The notes: generated by a model from the sequence alone, not told the origin. Positions 10,485 to 19,447 are shown, counted from the stretch's first letter. The stretch: DNA of 54,333 nt from Anaerolineaceae bacterium (GCA_012839565.1 DUMZ01000003.1:1-54333); one strand, 5' to 3'. Numbers and translations: made by a program.

Positions 10485-12284
10485 ATGAATGAAAATATAT
10501 TAATTGCAATTGCATGGCCATACGCTAACGCGGATATCCACGTTGGCAATATTACTGGCTCACATCTTCCTGGGGATATCGTTGCCCGTTATCATCGCTT
10601 GCGGGGGCGCAATGTACTGATGGTCTCAGGTGCTGATGCGCATGGCACACCCATTACCATCAAAGCTGACCAACTTGGTAAAACCCCTACGCAGGTTTAC
10701 GAAAGCTATCAACCGCGTTTCGTCGAATTGTTTGAACGTTTGGGTATCAGTTATGACTTGTTTACATCAACGCATACCGAGAATCATTTTGAAATTGCTC
10801 AAAAGGTTTTCGTAACACTGCTTGAAAATGGTTATTTACACACCGAAATTTCAAAGCAGTGGTTTAGCGAAAAGCAACAACGATTCTTACCCGACCGCTA
10901 TGTGGTGGGTACGTGTTATCTTTGTGGCGCGGAAAGACAAAGGTCAGATCAATGTGAACTGTGTGGGCAAATATTAGACCCGGAAAAACTTATTGATCCG
11001 ATTTCAATCATCGACGAATCAACACCGGTGCTAAAGGAAACCGAACATTATTATCTCGATTTGCGTTCACTCGAACCAAAAATCCGCGATTTTCTGCTTG
11101 AACGCGAAGACTACTGGCGACCGAACGTGATGCGCCAGAGTTTAGGTAATATCGAATCGGTAGGCTTGAAACCAACATCAATTACAAGGGACTTGCAGTG
11201 GGGTATTCCCGTGCCACTTAAAGGCTGGGAAAACAAGGTGCTTTATGTTTGGTTTGAAGCCGTTATGGGATATCTTTCCGCGACGATTGAATGGTCAAGT
11301 CTGCATGAAAAACCGAATGCCTGGCGTGACTGGTGGACTAATCCTGACGCGAAGGCTTTTTACTTTATTGGTAAGGATAATATTACCTTCCATGCGGTAA
11401 CCTGGCCGGCAGAATTGCTGGGTATGGATACTGGATTTGATGCCCATATGGGAGCAAAAATCCCGCAAACTCTTAATTTGCCTTACAATGTGCCTGCCAA
11501 CGAGTTTATGAATCTGGAAGGACGCAAAATTAGTGGCTCAGCTAACTGGGCGGTTTGGGGACTGGATATTCTCGACCGTTATGACGCTGATGCTATTCGC
11601 TATTATCTGACCGTGACAATGCCCGAAACCCGTGATACGGACTGGGACTGGGAAGATTTCTTCAATCGCAATAACAGTGAACTCTTAGCGACGTGGGGCA
11701 ACCTGGCAAATCGCGTGTTGAGTTTTACTTATAAAAACTGGGATGGTGTTATTCCTGCACCTGAAGAACTGCGTGATTCAGATAAGGAATTACTGCAAAA
11801 GATTTCAGATGGTTTTGATGCCGTTGCTGAAAAGATTGAAAAAGTAGAACTTCGAAACGCCTTAGGACAAATTATGGACTTGGCTACTGAAGTCAATAAA
11901 TATCTTGATGTGCATGCGCCCTGGTTTGAAATTAAATCCGACCGCGCACAAGCAGAAAAATCCGTCTTTACTGCCATCCAGGCTATTGAATGGCTGAATG
12001 TCATGTTTGCACCTTTCCTGCCACACACATCCGAAGCGCTACATAAAATATTGAACCATCCTGGAACGCTTTTTGGTGTCAGCAAGCAAAAAGAAGTCAA
12101 AGATGAGCTTGGCCAACACCTGACGCTAGGCTACGAATTGCAAGAAGATTGCCTCAGCAAGCCTGGACAAGATTTGTGGCAAGCAAAAGAAATGGAAGGC
12201 GGGCGAGAGTTCAACAAGCCTACACCATTGATCAAAAAGCTGGACGCCAGCATTATCGCGGAAGAACGCGCGCGATTGGGTTAG
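10485..12284 (+). CDS. metG: Methionine--tRNA ligase
   Basis: Class I aminoacyl-tRNA synthetase that charges tRNA-Met, 599 residues. The HIGH-type motif is HVGN in 'ANADIHVGN' near the N terminus. The zinc-binding insertion has two C-x2-C knuckles (CYLCG and CELCG). The KMSKS loop is KISGS in 'LEGRKISGSANWAVWG'. The anticodon-binding helical domain follows, without an added C-terminal EMAP/Trbp111 dimerisation domain. ATG at 10485 is preferred over a GTG at 10473, because that GTG is part of the GTGGAG ribosome-binding site 6 nt upstream. An extended -10 (TGATAAAAT, 10448-10456) precedes it. Confidence 0.96.
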   Translation: MNENILIAIAWPYANADIHVGNITGSHLPGDIVARYHRLRGRNVLMVSGADAHGTPITIKADQLGKTPTQVYESYQPRFVELFERLGISYDLFTSTHTENHFEIAQKVFVTLLENGYLHTEISKQWFSEKQQRFLPDRYVVGTCYLCGAERQRSDQCELCGQILDPEKLIDPISIIDESTPVLKETEHYYLDLRSLEPKIRDFLLEREDYWRPNVMRQSLGNIESVGLKPTSITRDLQWGIPVPLKGWENKVLYVWFEAVMGYLSATIEWSSLHEKPNAWRDWWTNPDAKAFYFIGKDNITFHAVTWPAELLGMDTGFDAHMGAKIPQTLNLPYNVPANEFMNLEGRKISGSANWAVWGLDILDRYDADAIRYYLTVTMPETRDTDWDWEDFFNRNNSELLATWGNLANRVLSFTYKNWDGVIPAPEELRDSDKELLQKISDGFDAVAEKIEKVELRNALGQIMDLATEVNKYLDVHAPWFEIKSDRAQAEKSVFTAIQAIEWLNVMFAPFLPHTSEALHKILNHPGTLFGVSKQKEVKDELGQHLTLGYELQEDCLSKPGQDLWQAKEMEGGREFNKPTPLIKKLDASIIAEERARLG

Positions 12285-12358
12285 ATGTTTTGTAGGATAA
12301 ACTAATAATAATTAGGCCTGTGTTGGTTTACAGACACTTGCTATTTAGATAACAAAAT

Positions 12359-12398
12359 TAACATGGCCATCCGAGCATAGTGCCTGGGTGGCCATGTC
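12359..12398 (-). terminator. Probable terminator facing uvrC transcripts
   Basis: The arms 12361-12372 and 12386-12397 pair over 12 bp with one G-U. Read on the minus strand, the stem is followed by TTAATTTTG, a modest U-tract. It lies in the 251-bp gap between metG and the microprotein gene and could end the minus-strand transcript. The rest of 12285-12535 shows no gene; a 14-codon frame at 12418 is not convincing. Confidence 0.5.
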
Positions 12399-12535
12399 AT
12401 TGTAGAAAGGACTGATTATGGGGAAGATAGTTAGGTATGGATTCGTTATGGTTTGCGGCTAATTCATGGCGTGGTAAAAAACGTGAGGCAGACAAGAATG
12501 TGACACTGGCAGTTTTCCAAGGTCTTATCTTCTTT

Positions 12536-12631
12536 CTAAAATCGAATCATGGATAAAATCATTGCCAGGACAATGATAATGGACAGGATTGCAATAAGAA
12601 TTTTATAAGCTCTGTTGGTGTTTCGAGTCAT
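12536..12631 (-). CDS. 31-residue single-pass membrane microprotein
   Basis: An ATG at 12631 starts one base after the uvrC stop codon. It uses GGAG inside the last uvrC codons as a ribosome-binding site and is probably translationally coupled to uvrC. The predicted peptide has a short basic N terminus (MTRNTNRAYK), then an unbroken hydrophobic stretch of about 17-19 residues rich in Ile and Leu, and ends in MIRF. That is the plan of a small N-in membrane protein. No homologue is recognised. Support is the ribosome-binding site, the exact junction with uvrC and the composition; a chance frame remains possible. Confidence 0.55.
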   Translation of the reverse strand: MTRNTNRAYKILIAILSIIIVLAMILSMIRF

Positions 12632-12632
12632 A

Positions 12633-14495
12633 TTACTCCAGTTGGGTCTTGATTTGTTGTGCTAAATTTAGCGAAATGCCTTTGATGCCGGCAATATCTT
12701 CCGCATTTGCATTTTTAATGCCTTCAATGGAACCAAAGCGCTCAATCAGGGCACGTCTGCGGGCTGGTCCGAGACCGGGAATTTCATCCAGGCGGGACAT
12801 CATGCCTATTTTACCACGGCGATTCCTGTGGGCAGTGATAGCAAAACGATGGGCTTCGTCGCGAATGCGCTGCAAGAGAAACAGGCCTTGCGAACCGTCA
12901 TCAAGTCGAATCGAATCTGACTGGTTGGGAATAAAAAGTTTATCTTGTTTTTCTGCAAGGGCGGCAATGAAAAACTTATCTTCTAAACTGAAATTTTTTA
13001 TCACTTCCAAAGCAGCCGAAAGCTGTCCTTTTCCGCCGTCAACGATTAGCAAATCGGGCAAAAGACTAAAAGCCAAATCCTGTTTTTTGCCGGGTTCATC
13101 TTTGTGTTGCAAGGCTTCTTCGTAATTCGCAAAACGACGGTGTAGGGCTTCAACCATTGAGGCGTAATCATTTGGACCTGTAACACCGCGGATGTTGAAG
13201 CGCCGGTAAAGCTTCTTGTTGGCAACGCCACGTTCAAAAACGACCATACTGGCGACACTTGCCATGCCCTGGGTATTGGAGACGTCGAAACACTCGATGC
13301 GGTTGGGTGGAGCCGGCATATCTAATGCGCTTTGTATTTGTGCCAGAGCTTCCTTTTGGCGGTCTTTATCAGCTTTCCAGCGGGTTTCAAGGGCGGTTAG
13401 CGTTTCTTTGGCGTTTTCTGTTGCCATTTCTACTAATTCGCGCCATTTTCCGCGCTTGGGTACCTTGATTTCAACTTTCTGACCACTCCGTTTGGTGTTT
13501 AGCCATTCCCTGATGATATTGGCTTCATCGACATCTTGCGGGAGAAGGACATTTTTGGGGATAAATGCAGCCTGGGAATAGAATTGCTTGATGAATTCTT
13601 CCAAAACTTCACTGTTTTCTTCGTCGTTAGTGCCTTCAAGAATGAAGTATTCTCTGCCTATCATTTTACCACTACGAATGAAGAACACTTGCACACAGGC
13701 TTCGTTGTCGCCCCGTGCCATGGCAATGATGTCGGAGTCTTGTTGGCTATCCGAGACAATTTTTTGGCGTTCAACCACGCGTTCAATCGCGTTGATTTGG
13801 TCGCGGATGGTGGCGGCTTTTTCATAATTAAGCGCGTCTGAATGTTGCGCCATGTCGCTTTTGAGGCGCTTCATGATGGCATCGGTTTTGCCTTCCAAAA
13901 ACTTGCATAAATCATCCACAACCTGACGGTAGCTTCCCTGGTCAACCGCTCCGATACAAGGGCCTAAACACATTTTTAAATCATAATACAAACAAGGACG
14001 GGTGTCTTTGCCCGTGATAGGTCGATTGCAACTCAGTACAGGGAATATTTTTCGCAACACGTCCAGGGTCTGATGCACTGCCCAAACGGATGTGTATGGT
14101 CCAAAATACCTGGATCCATCGTTGTCCATCTGGCGGGTAACGGTTAGTTTTGGAAAAGGATCCGCCCAGCTGACTTTGATGTAAGGATAGCGTTTGTCAT
14201 CTTTTAATTTGACGTTGTAAAAGGGACGGTGTTGCTTGATGAGATTGAGCTCTAGGATAAGAGCTTCGAGTTCTGAACCAACAACAATCCAGTCAATATC
14301 GCGAATGGCCTTAACCAGCTGACGGGTTTTGAAGTTTTGCGATGCGGTTTTTTGAAAATATGAACGCACGCGATTTTTGAGATTAATCGCTTTTCCGACG
14401 TAGATAATCTCATCTTTTTCGTTTTTCATCAGATAGCATCCAGGCTTATCGGGCAATGTGCTTAGGATGTCTTGAATGTGCTGTTCATAGTCCAT
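12633..14495 (-). CDS. uvrC: UvrABC system protein C (excinuclease)
   Basis: Nucleotide-excision-repair endonuclease that makes both incisions around UvrB-bound lesions, 620 residues. The GIY-YIG nuclease domain is at 10-95 (KPGCYLMKN...IIYVGKA). The UVR (UvrB-interaction) helix pair is at about 200-240. The C-terminal RNase H-like endonuclease has 'IECFDVSNTQG' and 'LLIVDGGKGQL', followed by two helix-hairpin-helix motifs near the end. Its promoter is the extended -10 TGC-TAAAAT ending 6 nt before the ATG, so the message is probably leaderless. Divergent from mutL across 64 bp, which places two repair genes back to back. Confidence 0.97.
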   Translation of the reverse strand: MDYEQHIQDILSTLPDKPGCYLMKNEKDEIIYVGKAINLKNRVRSYFQKTASQNFKTRQLVKAIRDIDWIVVGSELEALILELNLIKQHRPFYNVKLKDDKRYPYIKVSWADPFPKLTVTRQMDNDGSRYFGPYTSVWAVHQTLDVLRKIFPVLSCNRPITGKDTRPCLYYDLKMCLGPCIGAVDQGSYRQVVDDLCKFLEGKTDAIMKRLKSDMAQHSDALNYEKAATIRDQINAIERVVERQKIVSDSQQDSDIIAMARGDNEACVQVFFIRSGKMIGREYFILEGTNDEENSEVLEEFIKQFYSQAAFIPKNVLLPQDVDEANIIREWLNTKRSGQKVEIKVPKRGKWRELVEMATENAKETLTALETRWKADKDRQKEALAQIQSALDMPAPPNRIECFDVSNTQGMASVASMVVFERGVANKKLYRRFNIRGVTGPNDYASMVEALHRRFANYEEALQHKDEPGKKQDLAFSLLPDLLIVDGGKGQLSAALEVIKNFSLEDKFFIAALAEKQDKLFIPNQSDSIRLDDGSQGLFLLQRIRDEAHRFAITAHRNRRGKIGMMSRLDEIPGLGPARRRALIERFGSIEGIKNANAEDIAGIKGISLNLAQQIKTQLE

Positions 14496-14559
14496 GACAT
14501 CATTTTAGCATCAAGGTATACAAACTTTATAAAATAAATCGACTTGGTATAATAAAACT
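14496..14559. promoter_or_regulatory. Divergent leaderless promoters of uvrC and mutL
   Basis: Minus strand: TGC then TAAAAT (14502-14507), exactly 6 nt before the uvrC ATG. Plus strand: TGG then TATAAT (14548-14553), exactly 6 nt before the mutL ATG. With a start 6-7 nt past the -10 box, both transcripts would begin at or next to the start codon. No Shine-Dalgarno sequence is present for either gene. Confidence 0.65.
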
Positions 14560-16332
14560 ATGAAAATAAAAGTACTTTCTGAACAACTTGCATCTCAAAT
14601 TGCCGCTGGGGAGGTGATTGAAAGACCTTCGTCAGTGGTAAAAGAGCTCATTGAAAACGCAATTGACGCCGGTGCGACACAAATCGAACTGGAAATAAAA
14701 GACGCAGGCAAAAAGCTTATACAAGTTTCCGATAATGGTGTTGGTATCCCTGCCGATGAAATTGCTTTGGCTGTATCGCGCCATGCGACGAGTAAGCTTA
14801 GCAAAGCCGAAGATTTATTTGATATTCGTACTCTGGGTTTTAGGGGCGAAGCATTGTCTTCAATAGGGTCTGTGGCAAAGCTATCCATTGTCAGCAAGCA
14901 TCGCGATGCTGACCTTGGCGCAGAAGTCAGCGTTGATGGGGGCAAAACTGAAGGTGTAAAAGCAAAAAGCGCGCCTGATGGAACTGTGGTGCGGGTTGAG
15001 GATTTGTTTTTTAATGTACCTGCCCGACTAAAGTTTTTGAAAACGAATACGACTGAAAACCGACAGATAACTGGCTTAATTACGCGCTATGCCCTGGCAT
15101 ATCCACATATTCGCTGGCAAATGATTCAGGATGGAAGGGTGTATTTGCAAACGACTGGCAGTGGTGACCGCAAGGAAATTTTGCAGAGTTTGTTTGGTGT
15201 ATCGGACGCCAAACGAATGTTGCCCATTCTTTTTGAAGATGGCGAAATGCGCATTGAAGGTTTCATCAGTGAACTGGGCCTTACGCGTTCAAACCGACGC
15301 GATATTACGTTGTTTGTCAATGGGCGCTGGGTTCAGGATGCGTCACTTACCGCGGCGGTAATCAGGGCATATAACACCATGCTGATGGTTGGACGTTTTC
15401 CCGTTGTTGTTTTGTTTATTCAAATGCCACCCGATATGGTTGATGTGAACGTGCATCCTTCCAAGGCTGAAGTGCGGTTTAAGGAAAGCGACCAGGTCTT
15501 TAGTACTGTTCAACGCGCAATCAGGCGGGGACTTTTGGCATACTCGCCAGTACCTGAACTCAATACAGCTGTTTTGTGGGGTCGTCCAGTTGAAGATATT
15601 TCCACATCAAAACCAGTACAGATGGAAGCCCCATGGCAAATGCCTGGCCAGCAGCATGAAAAAACAGAAGAATCAGAAAGGGTGCAAACTGGTTTTCAAC
15701 CAGTCGGACAAACCCAAAGCTTACAGGCACCCTTATCTAGCGATTATCTGCCTGTTTTAAGGCTGGTAGGGCAAGTTGCGGCGACCTATCTCATTGCTGA
15801 AGGGCCAGATGGCTTGTATTTAATCGACCAACATGCTGCCCATGAACGGGTGCTTTTCGAACAAATGATGGCGCAGGCACGCTCGGGCATTGTGCCATCG
15901 CAGGCTTTACTGGAAGCAGCCGTGGTAGAACTGACACCTGAAAAAGCCGGCATCCTGGAAGAACGGTTAGATGTGCTAAAGGGCCTGGGCTTTGAGATTG
16001 AAAATTTTGGACCGAACTCCTTCGCATTGCGCGCTGTTCCGGCCATTTTGGCTGGGGGTGACCCGGCAGAAGCCATTTACGCTGTGGTGAATGCTTTTGA
16101 AGAAGATGAGACGCCATTAATGGCAGAAATTCAGGATTTGGTGGCTGCCAGGGTGTGTAAACGTATGGCGATAAAGGCAGGGCAGATATTGAGCCCTGAA
16201 GAACAAAAAAATCTTTTACTCAACCTGGAAACCTGTCAGGTGCCACGCACTTGTCCGCATGGTCGTCCAACGATGATTCATCTCAGCGCGATGATGCTTG
16301 AACGACAATTTGGTCGGACTGGCGCGATTTAA
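14560..16332 (+). CDS. mutL: DNA mismatch repair protein MutL
   Basis: Mismatch-repair matchmaker with an ATPase of the GHKL family, 590 residues. N-terminal motifs: ELIENAIDAGA (Mg/ATP), DNGVGI, and the RHATSK...GFRGEAL lid. The transducer domain carries DVNVHPSKAEVRF. After a Gln/Pro-rich linker (about 350-395), the C-terminal domain has DQHAAHERVLFE, matching the DQHA(X)2E(X)4E endonuclease motif, plus a late C-x-VPRTCPHGRP segment. It is therefore the nicking type of MutL found in bacteria without MutH. No mutS lies in the window. The next gene follows 15 bp downstream. Confidence 0.97.
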   Translation: MKIKVLSEQLASQIAAGEVIERPSSVVKELIENAIDAGATQIELEIKDAGKKLIQVSDNGVGIPADEIALAVSRHATSKLSKAEDLFDIRTLGFRGEALSSIGSVAKLSIVSKHRDADLGAEVSVDGGKTEGVKAKSAPDGTVVRVEDLFFNVPARLKFLKTNTTENRQITGLITRYALAYPHIRWQMIQDGRVYLQTTGSGDRKEILQSLFGVSDAKRMLPILFEDGEMRIEGFISELGLTRSNRRDITLFVNGRWVQDASLTAAVIRAYNTMLMVGRFPVVVLFIQMPPDMVDVNVHPSKAEVRFKESDQVFSTVQRAIRRGLLAYSPVPELNTAVLWGRPVEDISTSKPVQMEAPWQMPGQQHEKTEESERVQTGFQPVGQTQSLQAPLSSDYLPVLRLVGQVAATYLIAEGPDGLYLIDQHAAHERVLFEQMMAQARSGIVPSQALLEAAVVELTPEKAGILEERLDVLKGLGFEIENFGPNSFALRAVPAILAGGDPAEAIYAVVNAFEEDETPLMAEIQDLVAARVCKRMAIKAGQILSPEEQKNLLLNLETCQVPRTCPHGRPTMIHLSAMMLERQFGRTGAI

Positions 16333-16347
16333 TCACAGGAGCTGACG

Positions 16348-17310
16348 ATGAAAGCATTATGGCTTGAAGAAAAACAATTGCGATTAAGGGATGGTGTTCC
16401 ATTGCCTGAATTAAATGCTGGAGAGGCGTTAATTAGAACGCATCTGGCAGGGATTTGTTCTACTGACCTTGAAATGCTTAGGGGCTACTATCCTTTTACG
16501 GGTGTGTTAGGGCACGAGTTTGTTGGGACAGTAGTTGAAGCACCTGATAATCCAGACCTTATAGGAAAAAGGGTAGTTGGAACGATTAGCATCTATTGTG
16601 GAGAATGTTCGGCTTGTAAGGCTGGTCGCACCGGTCATTGTGAAAAGCGTAGCACCCTGGGGATTTTGAATTACCATGGCGTATTTGCTGAGTACTTTAA
16701 ACTTCCCATAAAAAACTTGATTTTAGTACCAGATAGTGTCGAAGATGAAAAGGCTGTTTTTACAGAACTTTTGGCGGCTGCTTTGCAGATACCCTTGCAG
16801 TTGCATATCAAGCCTACGGACAAAGTCGTGCTGGTTGGCGCGGGGCGTTTGGGCTTGCTGATTGCCCAGGTCTTGAAATTAACTGGCGCAGATTTGAGCG
16901 TTGTCGTTCGGCGTCCTGAACCAGCCAAAATGCTTGATAAATGGGGAATCACATGGGTTTACGCCCGTGATTTGCCCGATGCCTGTGCCGATGTTGTCGT
17001 TGAGGCAACTGGTTCTGCGCAAGGCTTTGCTTTATCGCAAAGGCTTGTCCGGCCAGCGGGAACTTTGGTATTGAAGTCCACTTTTGCCGGTGATGTGCAA
17101 GTAAATCTATCAAAACTGGTTGTTGATGAAGTCAATGTTATCGGCTCACGTTGCGGACCGATGGACGCGGCACTTCGTCTGCTTGAACTTGGTTTGGTTG
17201 ATACCAAATCGATGATAAGCTCGCAATTCCCTATATCTCAGGGAATGGAAGCTTTTGAGCTTGCCAAACAGCCTGGTATCTTGAAAGTTTTGATTTCTTT
17301 TGACGCATAG
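16348..17310 (+). CDS. Zinc-dependent medium-chain dehydrogenase
   Basis: A 320-residue alcohol or sorbitol dehydrogenase-like oxidoreductase. The catalytic zinc ligands are suggested by GICSTDLEML (Cys near 37) and GHEFVG. The structural zinc lobe is CGECSACKAGRTGHC. The Rossmann fingerprint VGAGRLGLLIAQ marks the NAD(P) site. It is slightly shorter than typical members (about 340-350). The substrate is not predictable. Ribosome-binding site CAGGAG is 7 nt before ATG, and the 15-bp gap to mutL suggests co-transcription. Confidence 0.85.
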   Translation: MKALWLEEKQLRLRDGVPLPELNAGEALIRTHLAGICSTDLEMLRGYYPFTGVLGHEFVGTVVEAPDNPDLIGKRVVGTISIYCGECSACKAGRTGHCEKRSTLGILNYHGVFAEYFKLPIKNLILVPDSVEDEKAVFTELLAAALQIPLQLHIKPTDKVVLVGAGRLGLLIAQVLKLTGADLSVVVRRPEPAKMLDKWGITWVYARDLPDACADVVVEATGSAQGFALSQRLVRPAGTLVLKSTFAGDVQVNLSKLVVDEVNVIGSRCGPMDAALRLLELGLVDTKSMISSQFPISQGMEAFELAKQPGILKVLISFDA

Positions 17311-17315
17311 AAAGT

Positions 17316-17347
17316 TTGCCTTTATTCACAGAAAGTTGTGCTATAAT
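17316..17347 (+). promoter_or_regulatory. tRNA-Pro promoter
   Basis: TATAAT at 17342-17347 lies 9 bp before the mature tRNA 5' end. The best -35 candidate, TTGCCT (17316-17321), is 20 bp away, which is longer than ideal. Confidence 0.5.
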
Positions 17348-17356
17348 ATCGGCTCA

Positions 17357-17431
17357 CGGGGCGTGGCTCAGCCCGGAGAGAGCGCTCGGTTCGGGACCGA
17401 GAGGTCGGCAGTTCAAATCTGCTCGCCCCGA
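17357..17431 (+). tRNA. tRNA-Pro (anticodon CGG)
   Basis: A complete cloverleaf. The acceptor 17357-17363 pairs with 17424-17430. The anticodon stem CTCGG/CCGAG encloses TTCGGGA, with the anticodon CGG at 17392-17394. The T-loop TTCAAAT is closed by GGCAG/CTGCT (a 5-bp stem with one G-T pair). The discriminator is A. CCA is not encoded. It reads the CCG proline codon. Confidence 0.93.
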
Positions 17432-17432
17432 C

Positions 17433-17459
17433 AAAAGACAGGCTAAGCTTGTCTTTTTT
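17433..17459 (+). terminator. tRNA-Pro(CGG) terminator
   Basis: AAAAGACA pairs with TGTCTTTT around a short loop, followed by T-rich sequence, directly behind the tRNA. It also lies just ahead of the ettA ribosome-binding site. Confidence 0.75.
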
Positions 17460-17490
17460 GTTACAATCAAAGAAAACACAGGAGCGTGAT

Positions 17491-19164
17491 ATGTCCAGCG
17501 ATACTCAAGTAATTTATTCAATGATGCGGGTTGGAAAGATTTATCCGCCTAACAAACAGGTTTTGCGGGATATCTCGCTTGGTTTCTATTACGGTGCAAA
17601 GATCGGCGTGTTGGGCCTAAATGGTTCCGGTAAATCATCGTTACTGCGCATTATGGCGGGAAAAGATACCGACTATTTGGGCGAAATTGCTATGTCGAAA
17701 GGCTATACGGTTGGTTTACTTGAACAGGAACCTGAACTAGACGACGAAAAGACGGTCATTGAGGTTATCAAGGAAGGCGTTCAGCCGATTGTGGACTTGC
17801 TTGCTGAATATGATGCGGTGAATGAAGCCTTTGCTGAACCTGATGCTGATTTTGAAAAGCTGATTGCCAAACAAGCACGTTTGCAAGATGAACTTGAAAA
17901 GCATGACGCGTGGAACCTGGACAGTAACCTGAAAATGGCGATGGGTGCCTTGAACTGTCCTGATGCTGACACGCCGATTAAGGTGCTATCTGGTGGGGAA
18001 CGGCGTCGGGTTGCTTTAACGCGTTTGCTTCTGCAAGAACCCGATATTTTGCTCTTGGATGAGCCAACCAACCATCTAGATCCTGAATCTGTGGCTTGGC
18101 TTGAGCATCATCTGCATAACTACAAGGGTACCGTGATTGCGGTTACCCACGACCGTTACTTTTTGGATAACGTGGCGGGGTGGATTCTGGAACTCGACCG
18201 CGGACATGGTATTCCGTGGAAAGGGAACTATTCCAGCTGGCTTGAACAAAAGCAAGAACGCTTGCGTATTGAAGAAAAGACAGAAAGCAAGCGCCAGCGT
18301 ACACTTCAAAACGAGCTGGAGTGGATACGGATGTCGCCAAAGGCCCGTCATGCAAAAGGACAGGCGCGTGTGAACGCTTATGAGAAACTGCTTTCACAGG
18401 AATATGAAAGAGAACGTCAAGACCTTGAAATATACATTCCACCAGGACCAAGATTAGGCGATGTCGTTATAGAAACGCATGGACTTAGCAAAAGTTATGG
18501 AGACCGTGTGTTGTTTGACGACGCGAATCTTGTTATTCCCCCTGGGGCGATTGTGGGGGTTATCGGTCCGAATGGTTCTGGCAAATCTACATTAATGAAA
18601 ATAATTGCTGGCGCAGAGACCGCAGATAAGGGGCAGGTGCGCATAGGAGAAACGGTTAAACTTGCGTATGCTGATCAATCGCGGGCATTGAACCCAAGCG
18701 ATACGGTTTATGAAGCAATCACCGGAGGTGCGGAATTTCTACAGTTAGGTGAGGTCACAGTTAATGCACGTGCCTATTGCGCTTCGTTTAACTTTACAGG
18801 CTCTGATCAACAAAAGTTAGTCAGTGAGTTAAGTGGTGGGGAGCGAAATCGGGTGCATTTGGCGAGAACTTTGAGCACAGAAGCGAATGTATTACTTCTC
18901 GATGAACCCACGAACGACTTGGATGTAAATACTTTGCGCGCACTTGAAGCAGCGCTTGAAGATTTCGCGGGAACCGCAATAGTCGTCAGCCATGACCGCT
19001 GGTTTTTAGACCGCATCGCGACGCATATCCTGGAGTTAGGGCATGAAGATACACCAAAACTGTACTTAGGAAACTGGTCGGATTATGAGCAATATCAGCT
19101 TAGTCTTGGCCGAGAGATGGGTATCAACCGACGTGACAGAATGCGAAGTTTAAAGAGAGACTAA
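17491..19164 (+). CDS. ettA: Energy-dependent translational throttle protein EttA
   Basis: An ABC-F ATPase of 557 residues, which binds the ribosomal E site and gates elongation according to the ATP/ADP ratio. It has two ATP-binding cassettes: Walker A GLNGSGKSS, signature LSGGERRR and Walker B ILLLDEPTNHLD in the first; GPNGSGKST, LSGGERNR and LLLDEPTNDLD in the second. The EttA-specific segments AGWILELDRGHGIPWKGNYSSWLEQK (the arm region) and IPPGPRLGD are present, so the EttA subfamily fits better than Uup or resistance ABC-F. ATG at 17491 (CAGGAG 8-9 nt before) is chosen; an in-frame upstream extension to 17449 would run into the tRNA terminator. Confidence 0.94.
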   Translation: MSSDTQVIYSMMRVGKIYPPNKQVLRDISLGFYYGAKIGVLGLNGSGKSSLLRIMAGKDTDYLGEIAMSKGYTVGLLEQEPELDDEKTVIEVIKEGVQPIVDLLAEYDAVNEAFAEPDADFEKLIAKQARLQDELEKHDAWNLDSNLKMAMGALNCPDADTPIKVLSGGERRRVALTRLLLQEPDILLLDEPTNHLDPESVAWLEHHLHNYKGTVIAVTHDRYFLDNVAGWILELDRGHGIPWKGNYSSWLEQKQERLRIEEKTESKRQRTLQNELEWIRMSPKARHAKGQARVNAYEKLLSQEYERERQDLEIYIPPGPRLGDVVIETHGLSKSYGDRVLFDDANLVIPPGAIVGVIGPNGSGKSTLMKIIAGAETADKGQVRIGETVKLAYADQSRALNPSDTVYEAITGGAEFLQLGEVTVNARAYCASFNFTGSDQQKLVSELSGGERNRVHLARTLSTEANVLLLDEPTNDLDVNTLRALEAALEDFAGTAIVVSHDRWFLDRIATHILELGHEDTPKLYLGNWSDYEQYQLSLGREMGINRRDRMRSLKRD

Positions 19165-19186
19165 TTAGATACAAAACCATTAAATT

Positions 19187-19216
19187 AAAAAGCCGTGGTC
19201 AAGCCACGGCTTTGTT
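19187..19216. terminator. Bidirectional terminator between ettA and cspA
   Basis: AAAGCCGTGG (19189-19198) pairs with CCACGGCTTT (19204-19213) around a 5-nt loop. The minus-strand reading is followed by TTTTTAATTTA, so it is strongest for the cspA transcript. The plus-strand reading is followed by TTTGTTG. Confidence 0.85.
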
Positions 19217-19231
19217 GTCGACGTTAGAATA

Positions 19232-19447
19232 TTAAGCAATAACCTTCACATCTTGTGCCTGGGGGCCTTTATCGCCTTGCACAATCGTAAATTCAACCTT
19301 TTGGTCTTCTTTCAAGGTTCTGTATCCATCGACTTGAATAGAGCTGTAATGGACGAAAACATCTTTCGCGCCACTTTCTGGGGCAATGAATCCAAAGCCT
19401 TTTTCACCATTGAACCACTTAACGGTTCCTTTTTCACGTTCTGACAT
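19232..19447 (-). CDS. Cold shock protein (CspA family)
   Basis: A 71-residue single cold-shock domain RNA/DNA-binding protein. Both nucleic-acid motifs are intact: RNP1 as KGFGFI and RNP2 as VFVHYSSI. The start [13 protein letters not shown] and the end [10 protein letters not shown] are typical. It acts as an RNA chaperone. The 5' leader is roughly 90 nt from the predicted promoter, so leader-based temperature control is possible but unproven. Confidence 0.96.
   Translation of the reverse strand: MSEREKGTVKWFNGEKGFGFIAPESGAKDVFVHYSSIQVDGYRTLKEDQKVEFTIVQGDKGPQAQDVKVIA

Noticed and set aside
12418..12462. 14-codon plus-strand frame after metG
   Set aside because: Too short, no ribosome-binding site of note, no conserved feature.
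13536..13841. 101-codon plus-strand frame antisense to uvrC
   Set aside because: Antisense shadow of conserved uvrC sequence with no promoter or ribosome-binding site.
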